Positions 42,755-51,581 of a DNA stretch of 64,000 bases are shown here, in pieces (position 1 is the stretch's first letter; every line of letters begins with the position of its first letter). The position numbers and the translations under genes were made by a program. The notes beneath the pieces are model-generated. The model was not told the DNA's origin, made no database searches, and saw only the letters and a program-made list of their open reading frames with translations. The DNA is from Pseudomonas cerasi (GTDB lineage: Bacteria; Pseudomonadota; Gammaproteobacteria; Pseudomonadales; Pseudomonadaceae). The stretch covers positions 3,567,001 through 3,631,000 of the forward strand of contig NZ_LT222319.1 of the NCBI RefSeq assembly GCF_900074915.1, read 5' to 3'.

Positions 42755-44194
42755 TCAATAAGCCTGGACAGCTTCCTGACATAACTGCTTGGCCAGAATC
42801 CCTAATGTCATCAATGCCCGCTCGGCTTCCTTGTTCCATTTCATGCCGCAATTCAAACGAATACAGTGGTTGAACTGCTCGGTATTACTGAAAATCAGCC
42901 CGGGTGCAATGCTGATGCCCTGCTCGAGCGCACGCACGTGCAACTCCTGGGTATTGACCCTGCCCGGCAGACTGACCCAGAGGATAAAGCCCCCTGCGGG
43001 ACGGCTCATCTGCGTGCCTTCGGGAAAGAACTGCTGCACCGCCAGCTGATACGCACTGAGGTTCTTGCGGTATTCGAGCCGAATGAAGCGCAGGTGCCGA
43101 TCATAGCCGCCGTTTTCGAGGTACGCGGCGACGGCCATTTGCGTGACACTGCACGCCGAGTGAGTACTGAAGGTCTGCAGGCGCTGAATTTCCGCCTGGT
43201 ATTTGCCGGCTATCATCCAGCCGATGCGCACACCCGGTGACAAGGTCTTGGAGAAGCTTGAGCAGTAAATCACCCTCCCCAGCCGGTCGAAGGCCTTGAG
43301 CGCCTTGGTCCGCCCTACTTCGAACATCAACTCGCCGTAGACGTCGTCTTCAACCACCTGGATATCGAAATCCGAGGTCAGCCGCAGCAGGTTTTTCTGC
43401 CGCTCCTCGGGCATGGTGCCGCCCAGTGGATTGCTCAGCCGTGAGGTCAGCACCAGGGCCTTGATGGACCATTGATTGGCCGCCAGTTGCAAGGCTTCAA
43501 GACTGATGCCGGTGGCCGGATCACTGGGGATTTCAATGACTTTCAAACCCAGCAGGTCGGCAAGTTGCAGCAACCCGTAATAAGCCGGTGATTCGGCGGC
43601 TATCAGATCGCCGGGCCGGGTCAGCACCCGCAGGGCCATCTGCAGCGCATCCACGCAGCCGTGAGTGATGACCACTTCTGACGGGTCGACCACTACACCG
43701 GCGTCGCGCATGCGGATCGCGACCTGCCTGCGCAAGGGTTCGAAGCCAGGGCTGAACATGTAACTGAAGGCCCGTGGGCTGTGAAAACGCGTGACCTTGG
43801 CCAGCTGCTGATGCAGCGCGCGCACCGGCAGGTAATCCACATGAGGCACGGCGGCCCCGAGGGCGAATACGCCTTCGCGGCGCGACTCTTCGAGCACTTG
43901 CTGGATAATGCTGCTGCGTGTGACCAGGCCGGGCCGCTCGACCCGCGCGATATCCGGGGTGGACGCTGTCAGCGCGGGCGTTTGATGGACGTAGTAGCCG
44001 GATTGAGGACGCGCCCGGATCAGCCCCTGGTCTTCAAGGTTCGCGTAAGCCTGCAATACAGTCGCATGGCTGACGTTGAGCTGCGAACTCATTTTGCGAA
44101 CGGACGGCACACGCTCGCCGGGCTGATACACACCACGGCGGATGTCTTCGGCCAACTGCTGAGCGATACGCTGGTAGAGCAAGAGATTGGTCAT
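42755..44194 (-). CDS. MocR/PdxR-type regulator (GntR HTH fused to aminotransferase domain)
   Basis: A 479-residue fusion. The N-terminal GntR winged helix (about 1-75) reads YQRIAQQLAEDIRRGVYQPGERVPSVRKMSSQLNVSHATVLQAYANLEDQGLI. The rest is a fold-type I aminotransferase-like domain: GCVDALQMALRVLTRPGD, AESPAYYGLLQL, VVEDDVYGEL, and the PLP Lys in YCSSFSKTLSPGVRIGW (about residue 310). MocR proteins use PLP or amino acid/amine signals to control a neighbouring gene or pathway. The target cannot be named here. ATG 44194 is chosen since the HTH starts there; the longer frame is non-coding. Confidence 0.88.
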   Translation of the reverse strand: MTNLLLYQRIAQQLAEDIRRGVYQPGERVPSVRKMSSQLNVSHATVLQAYANLEDQGLIRARPQSGYYVHQTPALTASTPDIARVERPGLVTRSSIIQQVLEESRREGVFALGAAVPHVDYLPVRALHQQLAKVTRFHSPRAFSYMFSPGFEPLRRQVAIRMRDAGVVVDPSEVVITHGCVDALQMALRVLTRPGDLIAAESPAYYGLLQLADLLGLKVIEIPSDPATGISLEALQLAANQWSIKALVLTSRLSNPLGGTMPEERQKNLLRLTSDFDIQVVEDDVYGELMFEVGRTKALKAFDRLGRVIYCSSFSKTLSPGVRIGWMIAGKYQAEIQRLQTFSTHSACSVTQMAVAAYLENGGYDRHLRFIRLEYRKNLSAYQLAVQQFFPEGTQMSRPAGGFILWVSLPGRVNTQELHVRALEQGISIAPGLIFSNTEQFNHCIRLNCGMKWNKEAERALMTLGILAKQLCQEAVQAY

Positions 44195-44362
44195 GACACA
44201 GCCTCGAAAAGACCGGTGATTTATTATTTTTGAAAATACAGATGCGTAATAACCGGCACAGATCGGAAGTGTACGGGAACAGTTTGAAGACAGGCCAGCA
44301 TTGATGGCTGCTGAGTGAAAATAAACGCGGGCAGAAACGCCATAATCAATGTGATTAAAGAC

Positions 44363-44400
44363 AAAAAAGCCCGAGGCCGTTTCCGGCATAGGGCTTTTTT
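44363..44400 (-). terminator. Terminator after the OmpA-family gene
   Basis: AAAAAAGCCC and GGGCTTTTTT pair around an inner GC-rich loop, with T runs on both strands, 12 bases past the stop of the leftward OmpA-family gene. Confidence 0.85.
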
Positions 44401-44412
44401 ATCGTCTATTTA

Positions 44413-45228
44413 TCAGCGAGCTGCGCCCAGCTGACCTTTTTCGTCCGAGAAAACGATCTCGACACGCCTGTTTTGCGCGCGGCCCCGCTCGGAGGTATTG
44501 GCACTCACAGGAAACTCTTGGCCATAGCCTTCGACCTGAATGCGTTTTTCGTCGATGCCCAGGTCCATCAGCACATCAGCGACTGCTTGCGCCCGGTCTT
44601 TCGAGAGCTTCAGGTTTTCCTGACGATCGCCCGTGCTGTCGGTATAGCCTTCGATGCGGACCACTCGGCGCGGATTGATCTGCAGAAACTGCACAACCTT
44701 GAGAATGGTACGGCTGGCCGAGTTTTTCAGCTCGGCATGTCCGGCGTCGAACAGCACATCGCCCAGGGTCATGACCAGCCCGCGGTCGGTTTCGGTGGTG
44801 GCCAGGCTGAGGATCTGATCCTCCAGCCAACGGCCCTGCTGCTGGGCGCTGGCCAGCTTGGCTTCGCGCAGTGCCAACTGCATACGCTGACGTTCCATGT
44901 CCATTTTCGCCAGACGCTCCTGACTCAGCATCAGGTTGCTGTGCTCACGCGCGATCTCGCTGTAGCGGCTGCTGAGGTAGGCGTAGTGAGCGACATCGGC
45001 GCCACTCCCCAGGTAACTGGACAGACGCTCGGCGCGAGCCAGCGATTCACCCGCACGAATGACATCCTTGGGTGCACTGCGCAGCACATCGGTATCTTCC
45101 TTGACCTTCTGGAAGTCGGCACTGGCCTGCTGCAACGCCTGGCCGCTGTCCTGGTGACCGGCACAACCATAAAGGCCAGCCGCACCCAGCAACAGACACA
45201 CACTCAGGACACGCGGAATACGCTTCAT
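44413..45228 (-). CDS. OmpA-family lipoprotein with DUF4398-like N-terminal region
   Basis: A 271-residue envelope protein. The signal peptide MKRIPRVLSVCLLLGAAGLYGC ends in lipobox LYG|C. A helical region follows (about 30-140; LARAERLSSYLGSGADVAHYAYLSSRYSEIAREHSNL). The C-terminal OmpA domain binds peptidoglycan: LGDVLFDAGHAELKNSA, IEGYTDSTGDRQENLKLSKDRAQAVADVL and GYGQEFPVSANTSERGRAQNRRVEI. It therefore links the membrane to the cell wall. The upstream DUF4398 gene overlaps it by four bases and has similar helical sequence, so the two probably work together. Confidence 0.88.
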   Translation of the reverse strand: MKRIPRVLSVCLLLGAAGLYGCAGHQDSGQALQQASADFQKVKEDTDVLRSAPKDVIRAGESLARAERLSSYLGSGADVAHYAYLSSRYSEIAREHSNLMLSQERLAKMDMERQRMQLALREAKLASAQQQGRWLEDQILSLATTETDRGLVMTLGDVLFDAGHAELKNSASRTILKVVQFLQINPRRVVRIEGYTDSTGDRQENLKLSKDRAQAVADVLMDLGIDEKRIQVEGYGQEFPVSANTSERGRAQNRRVEIVFSDEKGQLGAAR

Positions 45229-45578
45229 TGCGCCTCCCCCAGCTGCTTGCGCAAGCGATTGAGGCGGGTATTCAACTGATTGACCTGCTCCTGGCTCTTG
45301 AGGGTCAACACTCGCGCTTCAGCCAGGCGCGCATCAAGCTCGGCCTGCTCGGCTTTCATACGCGCGTCCTTGTAGGCATGGCTTGCCATGGAAGCGCGGG
45401 CTTCGGCAAACCCTGCCTGAGCGACTTCCATCTCGGGTTGATCATCACTCGCGCCGACCGCCTTGGCCTGCTCCAGCGCCTGCTCGGTCAGCTTGAACTG
45501 CTCGGTTGGTACCGGATCACTGGCGCAACCGGCCAGCGTGGCGATTGCCATGACGGCAATTGAAAAACGAATACTCAC
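45225..45578 (-). CDS. DUF4398 lipoprotein (GTG start)
   Basis: A 117-residue protein. The GTG at 45578, with AGGGA eight bases upstream, gives a lipoprotein signal MSIRFSIAVMAIATLAGC; without it no signal exists. The mature part is helical and rich in Ala/Glu/Gln (FKLTEQALEQAKAVGA, AQAGFAEARASMASHAYKDARMKAEQAELDARLAEARVLTLKSQEQVNQL), as in DUF4398. The four-base overlap with the OmpA-family gene points to coupled synthesis. No biochemical function is known. Confidence 0.83.
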   Translation of the reverse strand: MSIRFSIAVMAIATLAGCASDPVPTEQFKLTEQALEQAKAVGASDDQPEMEVAQAGFAEARASMASHAYKDARMKAEQAELDARLAEARVLTLKSQEQVNQLNTRLNRLRKQLGEAQ

Positions 45579-45588
45579 AAAAACATCC

Positions 45589-46416
45589 CTACTTGTTGGG
45601 TGCGCTGGCGCTGGCGGGTTGCAACAGTTGGGCTTTCCACAACTCCAGGTTGTGCCTGATGACATCGCCCGCAAGGCCAGAGGCGGCCGATTCTGTCATC
45701 TTTTTCGCCAGCTGTCCGCGCAACCATGGTTCATTGCAGGCCGAGTTGAACGACAAGGCCAGATAGAAACCCGGCGTATCGACCGGTATAGGCTGTGCCG
45801 TCAGGTCTTTGGAAAGACCCAGCGTCTGCACCATGACCATACCGGCATAACGCCCGGCAAGCACGTAATCCACCTCACCCAATGCCAGCTTCTGAAAGGC
45901 AGGTGTGAGTGCGGGCAGGCGCTCCAGGGTCAGATTCTGTCTGGCCAGCACCTCGAAGGAAGGCGTCAGGCGGGTCTTTTCCGACATGGCGCCGGGATGG
46001 CCCTGCAGCTCGCTCACAGCATTGAACGGCACGCTGTGATCGTGACGCGTCCAGACCATGATCTCGTTCTGCACGATCGGCGGATGAATGTAATCCAGCG
46101 CTTCGAGTTGTGCGACATTCAATGGCGCGTCAGCCAGCAGGTCCATGCGCCCGGTGCGCACCTCTTCGAGCGCCTGAGTGCGCTTGCCGCCATACAGAAA
46201 TTCGACCTTGATACCCAGCTCGCCTGCCGCCTGGGTGAGCAGATCGGCATTGGCCCCCATCAGGTGGCGCGGATCCTGGGGATCACGCCACAGATACGGC
46301 GGCGCGTCCGGGCTGCCGGTCACGATCAGACGCTCGCACTTGCCTGCGGCGGATGCCAGCGTCGGCAGCGTGATCAGCCCGAGGAGAAGCGAAGACAGCA
46401 GCCGGGAATGCACCAT
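45589..46416 (-). CDS. Periplasmic solute-binding protein (SBP family 3)
   Basis: A 275-residue secreted protein: signal MVHSRLLSSLLLGLITLPTLASA, then two lobes of the bacterial amino-acid-binding type (LIVTGSPDAPPYLWRDP, LMGANADLLTQAAGELGIKVEFLYGGKRTQALEEVRTGRMDLLADAPL, LALGEVDYVLAGRYAGMVMV). No permease or ATPase gene lies next to it, so it may serve a distant transporter or act as a sensor; it precedes the DUF4398-OmpA pair by 10 bp on the same strand and may be cotranscribed. ATG 46416 has AAAGGA upstream. Confidence 0.83.
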   Translation of the reverse strand: MVHSRLLSSLLLGLITLPTLASAAGKCERLIVTGSPDAPPYLWRDPQDPRHLMGANADLLTQAAGELGIKVEFLYGGKRTQALEEVRTGRMDLLADAPLNVAQLEALDYIHPPIVQNEIMVWTRHDHSVPFNAVSELQGHPGAMSEKTRLTPSFEVLARQNLTLERLPALTPAFQKLALGEVDYVLAGRYAGMVMVQTLGLSKDLTAQPIPVDTPGFYLALSFNSACNEPWLRGQLAKKMTESAASGLAGDVIRHNLELWKAQLLQPASASAPNK

Positions 46417-46440
46417 GAAAAGTCCTTTCGATACGCAATA

Positions 46441-46508
46441 AAAAACCCGCTTCATCCAGGCAGGCGCACCGTAAACCGCTGGTGCGCAAACCCCGAATGG
46501 AACGGGTT
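46441..46508 (-). terminator. Probable terminator after etfA
   Basis: GCGCACC and GGTGCGC form an inner stem; AACCCG and CGGGTT can close an outer one, and a T run follows on the minus strand. It lies just past the etfA stop and before the solute-binding protein gene. Confidence 0.5.
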
Positions 46509-46532
46509 CTCTTTATAGTGGAAGCGCGTGGC

Positions 46533-47462
46533 TTAAACCAGCTTCTCCAGCTCGGGGATGGCTTCGAACAAGTCAGCCACCAGACCGTAATCGGCGACCT
46601 GGAAGATCGGCGCCTCTTCATCCTTGTTGATCGCAACGATCACCTTGGAATCCTTCATACCGGCCAGATGCTGAATGGCGCCGGAAATACCGACTGCGAT
46701 GTACAGCTGAGGAGCAACGATCTTGCCGGTCTGACCGACCTGCATGTCGTTGGGTACGAAACCGGCATCGACCGCAGCTCGGGAAGCGCCCACTGCCGCA
46801 CCGAGCTTGTCGGCCAGCGTGTACAGGTGCCTGAAGTTGTCGCCGTTCTGCATGCCGCGACCACCGGAAACGACGATCTTGGCCGCGGTCAGTTCCGGAC
46901 GATCGGATTTGGCCAGTTCTTCACCGACGAAGCTGGACTTGCCGGCATCGTGAGCAGCCGACACCGCCTCGACAGCGGCCGAGCCACCCTCTGCAGCCAC
47001 CGGGTCGAAGCCGGTGGCACGTACGGTAATGACCTTGACCGCAGCCGTCGACTGTACGGTGGCGATGGCATTACCGGCATAGATCGGACGAGTGAAGGTG
47101 TCAGCGGAAACCACTGAAACGATCTCGGAGATCTGATCGACATCCAACTGAGCAGCGACGCGCGGCAGGATGTTCTTGCCATTGGACGTTGCCGCAGCCA
47201 GAACATGGCTATGGCCTGCAGCCAGCTCCACGACCAGCGGTGCGATGTTTTCAGGCAGTTGGTGCGCGTAGGCTTCGTGGTCGGCCACCAGCACTTTCGT
47301 CACACCGGCAATTTTGGCGGCGGCGTCGGCAACGGCGCTCACGCCGGACCCGGCCACCAGCAAATGGATGTCACCGCCGATCTTCTGGGCAGCAGCAAGG
47401 GTGTTGAGCGTAGCCGGGGCTACGGTCGCGTTGTCGTGTTCAGCGATAACCAGGATCGTCAT
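46533..47462 (-). CDS. etfA: Electron transfer flavoprotein alpha subunit
   Basis: A 309-residue FAD-binding subunit. The C-terminal FAD domain has GGRGMQNGDNF, LGAAVGASRAAVDAGFVPNDMQVGQTGKIVAPQLYIAVGISGAIQHLAG and VIVAINKDEEAPIFQVADYGLVADLFE. With EtfB it takes electrons from acyl-CoA and other dehydrogenases and passes them to ETF-ubiquinone oxidoreductase, whose gene is divergent about 500 bp beyond etfB. It abuts the etfB stop with no gap. Confidence 0.96.
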   Translation of the reverse strand: MTILVIAEHDNATVAPATLNTLAAAQKIGGDIHLLVAGSGVSAVADAAAKIAGVTKVLVADHEAYAHQLPENIAPLVVELAAGHSHVLAAATSNGKNILPRVAAQLDVDQISEIVSVVSADTFTRPIYAGNAIATVQSTAAVKVITVRATGFDPVAAEGGSAAVEAVSAAHDAGKSSFVGEELAKSDRPELTAAKIVVSGGRGMQNGDNFRHLYTLADKLGAAVGASRAAVDAGFVPNDMQVGQTGKIVAPQLYIAVGISGAIQHLAGMKDSKVIVAINKDEEAPIFQVADYGLVADLFEAIPELEKLV

Positions 47463-48212
47463 TTAGATTACCTTCGCTTCGTTTTTCAGTTTCTCGACCA
47501 GTTCGGCCACCGACTTGACCTTGATGCCGGCGCTGCGTGCAGCCGGCGCTTCAACCTTGAGGGTCTTGTTGGTCGAGGCCGTGGAAACGCCCAGCGCCTC
47601 CGGGGTCAGCACTTCGAGCGGCTTTTTCTTGGCCTTCATGATGTTGGGCAGTGACGCGTAGCGTGGCTCGTTCAGACGCAGGTCCGTGGTCACGATGGCT
47701 GGCAGGCTCAGGGAAACGGTCTGCAGGCCGCCGTCGATTTCGCGGGTCACGGCAACCTTGTCACCGGTCACTTCAACCTTGGATGCGAACGTACCCTGCG
47801 GGTAGCCGCTCAACGCAGCCAGCATCTGGCCGGTCTGGTTGTTATCACTGTCGATGGCCTGTTTGCCAAGGATCACCAGCTGTGGCTGCTCCTTGTCGAC
47901 CACGGCCTTGAGCAGCTTGGCCACGGCCAGAGAAGTCAGCTCCTCGGCGGACTCGACCAGCACGGCGCGGTCGGCACCCAGCGCCAGGGCGGTACGCAGT
48001 TGCTCCTGAGCCGTGGTCGGACCGATGGTGACGACGACGATTTCGGTGGCTACACCCTTCTCTTTAAGGCGAACAGCCTCTTCAACGGCGATTTCGCAAA
48101 ACGGGTTCATGGACATTTTGACGTTGGCAAGATCGACGCCGGAGTTGTCCGCCTTGACGCGAACCTTGACGTTGTAGTCGACCACTCGTTTGACAGCTAC
48201 AAGAACCTTCAT
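47463..48212 (-). CDS. etfB: Electron transfer flavoprotein beta subunit
   Basis: A 249-residue subunit that binds AMP and forms the ETF dimer. MKVLVAVKRVVDYNVKVRVKAD is the family start (ATG 48212). VNPFCEIAVEEAVRLKEKG appears as MNPFCEIAVEEAVRL, and the signature VLGKQAIDSDNNQTGQMLAALSGYPQGTFASKV is complete. The C-terminal anchor MKAKKKPLE is present. The long divergent region upstream holds a PsrA-like site, which fits fatty-acid-responsive control of ETF genes known in P. aeruginosa. Confidence 0.96.
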   Translation of the reverse strand: MKVLVAVKRVVDYNVKVRVKADNSGVDLANVKMSMNPFCEIAVEEAVRLKEKGVATEIVVVTIGPTTAQEQLRTALALGADRAVLVESAEELTSLAVAKLLKAVVDKEQPQLVILGKQAIDSDNNQTGQMLAALSGYPQGTFASKVEVTGDKVAVTREIDGGLQTVSLSLPAIVTTDLRLNEPRYASLPNIMKAKKKPLEVLTPEALGVSTASTNKTLKVEAPAARSAGIKVKSVAELVEKLKNEAKVI

Positions 48213-48731
48213 GGATTCCTCACTCTCCGGTGAAAAGAAGTCGCCCGGCGGCACCAGGCGATCGATATGTGTCCTCAACAAGCAATCGCAATGCGTGCAG
48301 GCCACCCGGACGACTTTAAAAAGCCATATAAAAGCCGGGAGTCACCCGTCAAGCAGCGGCTGGGTGTGTAAAATGCGCCGTGCGACGTTGACCTGTTGCC
48401 TGCAGCGCGTCTGCCTGATGCCTTTTGAGAGATTGCCCGCAATCCGGAAACCTCGTTTCAGCCTACGGCAAACGCAAAACCGCCCGTATATTGACCGCAA
48501 CGCCTTTTCCGGTCAATACGCCAAATCGGCCAGTTCCGAGTCTGGTGTCTTTGATTTATCTGGCCTGCGGCCGATTCAAACAAACGTTTGTATTGGACCC
48601 GTGCAGTGGTGTAGATATAATGCGAACCATTAAAAGACGGGACGGTTCAATACCTCCATGCGTCGGCCTGCAGCGACCAAAAAAGCAGTGCCCATAAAAA
48701 CACCGTGAGCCTTGAGAGTAGGAGATAGCCT
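48213..48731. other. Divergent regulatory region between etfB and ETF-QO genes
   Basis: This 519-bp gap has no convincing gene. Its only clear element is the PsrA-like palindrome near 48577. It must contain both promoters. Confidence 0.55.
48577..48590. promoter_or_regulatory. PsrA-like operator
   Basis: CAAAC, four bases, GTTTG matches the published PsrA motif (G/C)AAAC-N2-4-GTTT(G/C). PsrA is a TetR-type regulator that senses long-chain acyl signals and controls beta-oxidation and ETF genes in Pseudomonas. It lies 142 bp before the ETF-QO start. Confidence 0.6.
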
Positions 48732-50387
48732 GTGGAACGCGAATACATGGAATTCGACGTCGTTATCGTCGGAGCCGGCCCGTCCGGGCTTTCTGCCGCT
48801 TGCCGCCTTAAACAGAAGGCCGCTGAAGCTGGCCAGGAAATCAGCGTCTGCGTGGTGGAAAAAGGCTCCGAAGTCGGCGCGCACATCCTCTCCGGTGCGG
48901 TATTCGAGCCCCGCGCGCTGAATGAACTGTTCCCCAACTGGCAGGAACTGGGCGCTCCGCTCAACACGCCGGTCAAGCGCGACGACATCTATATGCTGCG
49001 CGATGCTGAAAAAGCTCAGAAAATACCGGACTTTTTCGTCCCCAAGACCATGCACAACCATGGCAACTACATCATCTCGCTGGGCAACCTGTGCCGCTGG
49101 CTGGCTCAGCAGGCTGAAAACCTCGGTGTCGAAATCTATCCTGGCTTTGCCGCTCAGGAAGCGCTGTTCGACGAAAACGGTGTAGTGCGCGGCATCGTCA
49201 CCGGGGATCTGGGTGTCGACCGCGAAGGCAATCCGAAGGAAGGCCTGTACACCCCCGGCATGGAACTGCGCGCCAAGTACACGCTGTTCGCCGAAGGCTG
49301 CCGTGGTCACATCGGCAAGCAGCTGCTCAAGCGCTTCAACCTCGACGACGAAGCCGACGTGCAGCATTACGCTATCGGCCTCAAGGAAATCTGGGAAGTC
49401 GACCCGGCCAAACATGAACAAGGGCTGGTGGTGCACACCGCAGGCTGGCCGCTGGACGATGCCAATCCGGGCGGCTCGTTCCTGTACCACCTGGAGAACA
49501 ATCAGGTAGTGGTCGGCCTGATCGTCGACCTGTCCTACAGCAACCCGTACCTGTCGCCGTTCGACGAGTTCCAGCGCTACAAGCACCACCCGGTCGTCAA
49601 GCAATACCTGGAAGGCGGCAAGCGCATCAGCTACGGCGCCCGCGCGATTGCCAAGGGTGGCTTGAACTCCCTGCCGAAAATGGTCTTCCCCGGCGGCGCG
49701 CTGATCGGCTGCGATCTGGGCACGCTGAACTTCGCCAAGATCAAGGGCAGCCATACGGCCATGAAGTCGGGCATGCTGGCCGCCGATTCGGTGGCCGACG
49801 CGCTGCTGGCCGGTAAGGAAGGTGGCGACGTGCTGACCTCCTACGTGGATGCCTTCAAGGCCAGCTGGCTGCATGAAGAGCTGTTCGCCAGCCGCAACTT
49901 TGGCGTGGCGATCCATAAATATGGCGCGATCAAGGGTGGCGCATTCAACTTCATCGATCAGAACATTTTCGGCGGCAAGCTGCCGTTCACCCTGCACGAC
50001 ACCAAGCCGGATTACGCCTGCCTCAAGCTGGCAGCCGACTCGAAGAAGATCGATTACCCGAAACCCGACGGCAAGCTCAGCTTCGACAAGCTCAGTTCGG
50101 TGTTCCTCTCCAGCACCAATCATGAAGAGGAACAACCCTGCCACCTGAAGCTGACCGATCCGAGCATCCCGATCAGCAAGAACCTGCCGCTGTACGACGA
50201 GCCGGCTCAGCGTTACTGCCCGGCTGGCGTGTATGAAGTCATCACCAAGGAAGACGGCGAGAAGCGCTTCCAGATCAACGCGCAGAACTGCGTGCACTGC
50301 AAGACCTGCGACATCAAGGACCCGTCGCAGAACATCACCTGGGTAGCACCGGAAGGCGCTGGCGGACCTACTTACCCGAATATGTAA
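48732..50387 (+). CDS. Electron transfer flavoprotein-ubiquinone oxidoreductase (GTG start)
   Basis: A 551-residue membrane-associated flavoprotein that passes electrons from ETF to ubiquinone. FAD fold: FDVVIVGAGPSGLSAACRLKQKA. The ubiquinone/membrane region and GLNSLPKMVFPGGALIGCDLGTLNFAKIKGSHTAMKSG are conserved. The C-terminal [4Fe-4S] ligands are CPAGVYEV and CVHCKTCDIKDPSQNITWVAPEGAGGP. GTG 48732 has AGGAG seven bases upstream; ATG 48750 is a possible alternative. It is divergent from etfBA. Confidence 0.95.
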   Translation: MEREYMEFDVVIVGAGPSGLSAACRLKQKAAEAGQEISVCVVEKGSEVGAHILSGAVFEPRALNELFPNWQELGAPLNTPVKRDDIYMLRDAEKAQKIPDFFVPKTMHNHGNYIISLGNLCRWLAQQAENLGVEIYPGFAAQEALFDENGVVRGIVTGDLGVDREGNPKEGLYTPGMELRAKYTLFAEGCRGHIGKQLLKRFNLDDEADVQHYAIGLKEIWEVDPAKHEQGLVVHTAGWPLDDANPGGSFLYHLENNQVVVGLIVDLSYSNPYLSPFDEFQRYKHHPVVKQYLEGGKRISYGARAIAKGGLNSLPKMVFPGGALIGCDLGTLNFAKIKGSHTAMKSGMLAADSVADALLAGKEGGDVLTSYVDAFKASWLHEELFASRNFGVAIHKYGAIKGGAFNFIDQNIFGGKLPFTLHDTKPDYACLKLAADSKKIDYPKPDGKLSFDKLSSVFLSSTNHEEEQPCHLKLTDPSIPISKNLPLYDEPAQRYCPAGVYEVITKEDGEKRFQINAQNCVHCKTCDIKDPSQNITWVAPEGAGGPTYPNM

Positions 50388-50412
50388 TGAGCCGCAGCAA
50401 GCCTCAATAGAG

Positions 50413-50437
50413 AAAGCCCCTTTCGGGGCTTTTTTTA
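50413..50437. terminator. Terminator between ETF-QO and AraC-type genes
   Basis: AAAGCCCC and GGGGCTTT form a stem around TTTC with a T run for the rightward gene; the A run on the other side also suits the convergent gene. Confidence 0.9.
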
Positions 50438-50438
50438 T

Positions 50439-51344
50439 TCAGGCAGGGACACGCAGATTGCTGCTCTCCTCCCCCGGGCTGCGCTCGAAGTAGCGCTTGT
50501 ATTCACGACTGAACTGCGACGCGCTTTGATAGCCGACCTTCAACGCGACCTGCGCCACCCCCAGGCCCTCGGCCACCAGCAATTGCTGAGCCTTGAGCAG
50601 GCGCAGACGCTTGAGGTATTGCACCGGCGACAACAGCGTGCTGCGCTTGAAATGCTCATGAAAGGTCGACGTGCTCATGTTCGCGCAACTGGCCAGCGTG
50701 TCGACGTTCAGTGCGTGATCATAATGCTCATGCAGGTAGGTCACCGCAGAAGCAATTCGTGCGAACTGCCCCTGCTGCTCGACCAGCGCACGCAAAACCC
50801 CTGACTGCGGTCCGCGCAGCGCGCTATACAGCACCTCGCGAATCCGTGCCTGGCCCATGGCCTGACACTCCAGCGGATCATGCAGACAACGCAGCAGACG
50901 CTCGACACTGTCGCGCATGCTGTTGTCGATACGCACCGAGGTCATCGATTCCGGCGTCTGCACCTGACTCTCCTGGCCGGTGACCGGGCCCATCGCCTGC
51001 ACCAGCTCACCGAGCAATACCCGGTCGATGGCCACTGAAACGCCGTAAAGCGGCTTTTCCGGAGTAGCGAAGGTTTCACACTTGAACGGCACAGAGAGCG
51101 CCTGAATCAGGTAATGCCCGGTGCCGTATTCGAACGTGCGCGGCCCTAGGCACGCGACCTTGCTGCCCTGTACCACGATCATCAGGCTTGGCTCGTAGAT
51201 CTGCGGGCTGCTGGCGACATAACCAAACGCCGAAAGCACACGTACCTCCGGCAACGGCGTCGCGACGAACCCCGGGCGCACCGCCAGCGGCTGGATCAGG
51301 GACACAAGGGTGGCATTGCCATCCAGCACAACAGGTAAGTTCAT
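50439..51344 (-). CDS. AraC-family regulator with cupin N-terminal domain
   Basis: A 301-residue regulator. The N-terminal AraC_N region (about 30-180) includes EPSLMIVVQGSKVACLG and HYLIQALSVPFKCET. The C-terminal pair of helix-turn-helix motifs shows LNVDTLASCANMSTSTFHEHFKRSTLLSPVQYLKRLRLLKAQQLL and GVAQVALKVGYQSASQFSREYKRYFERSPGE. It is divergent from the alcohol dehydrogenase gene, the same arrangement as YqhC next to aldehyde/alcohol dehydrogenase genes, so it likely activates that gene on aldehyde stress. That target is inferred. ATG 51344 is chosen over GTG 51350. Confidence 0.88.
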   Translation of the reverse strand: MNLPVVLDGNATLVSLIQPLAVRPGFVATPLPEVRVLSAFGYVASSPQIYEPSLMIVVQGSKVACLGPRTFEYGTGHYLIQALSVPFKCETFATPEKPLYGVSVAIDRVLLGELVQAMGPVTGQESQVQTPESMTSVRIDNSMRDSVERLLRCLHDPLECQAMGQARIREVLYSALRGPQSGVLRALVEQQGQFARIASAVTYLHEHYDHALNVDTLASCANMSTSTFHEHFKRSTLLSPVQYLKRLRLLKAQQLLVAEGLGVAQVALKVGYQSASQFSREYKRYFERSPGEESSNLRVPA

Positions 51345-51434
51345 GAGCACCGCCTGACAGAGAAACAGACAGTCATATAATCGCAGATTTGCGCCTCAGC
51401 GCCGACCCCGAACTATCAGACCGGAGGAATAGGC

Positions 51435-51581
51435 ATGAAACACGGAGGATTCACCATAGCCGCGAAGGGCCCGTATCAGGACAATGGTTCGCCTCTCTTC
51501 CGTCACACCTTGCGAGGTCAAACATGTACACAGCTATCGGTTACGCCGCACAGTCAGCTACCGCACCCCTCGCCCCGATGA
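51435..51581 (+). CDS. Possible leader ORF overlapping the alcohol dehydrogenase start
   Basis: A 48-residue frame begins at ATG 51435 with GGAGGAA upstream, a better ribosome site than that of the alcohol dehydrogenase gene, and ends at TGA 51581, 58 bases inside that gene in another frame. The peptide (MKHGGFTIAAKGPYQDNGSP...) resembles nothing I know. It may be a regulatory upstream ORF or simply chance. Confidence 0.25.
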   Translation: MKHGGFTIAAKGPYQDNGSPLFRHTLRGQTCTQLSVTPHSQLPHPSPR

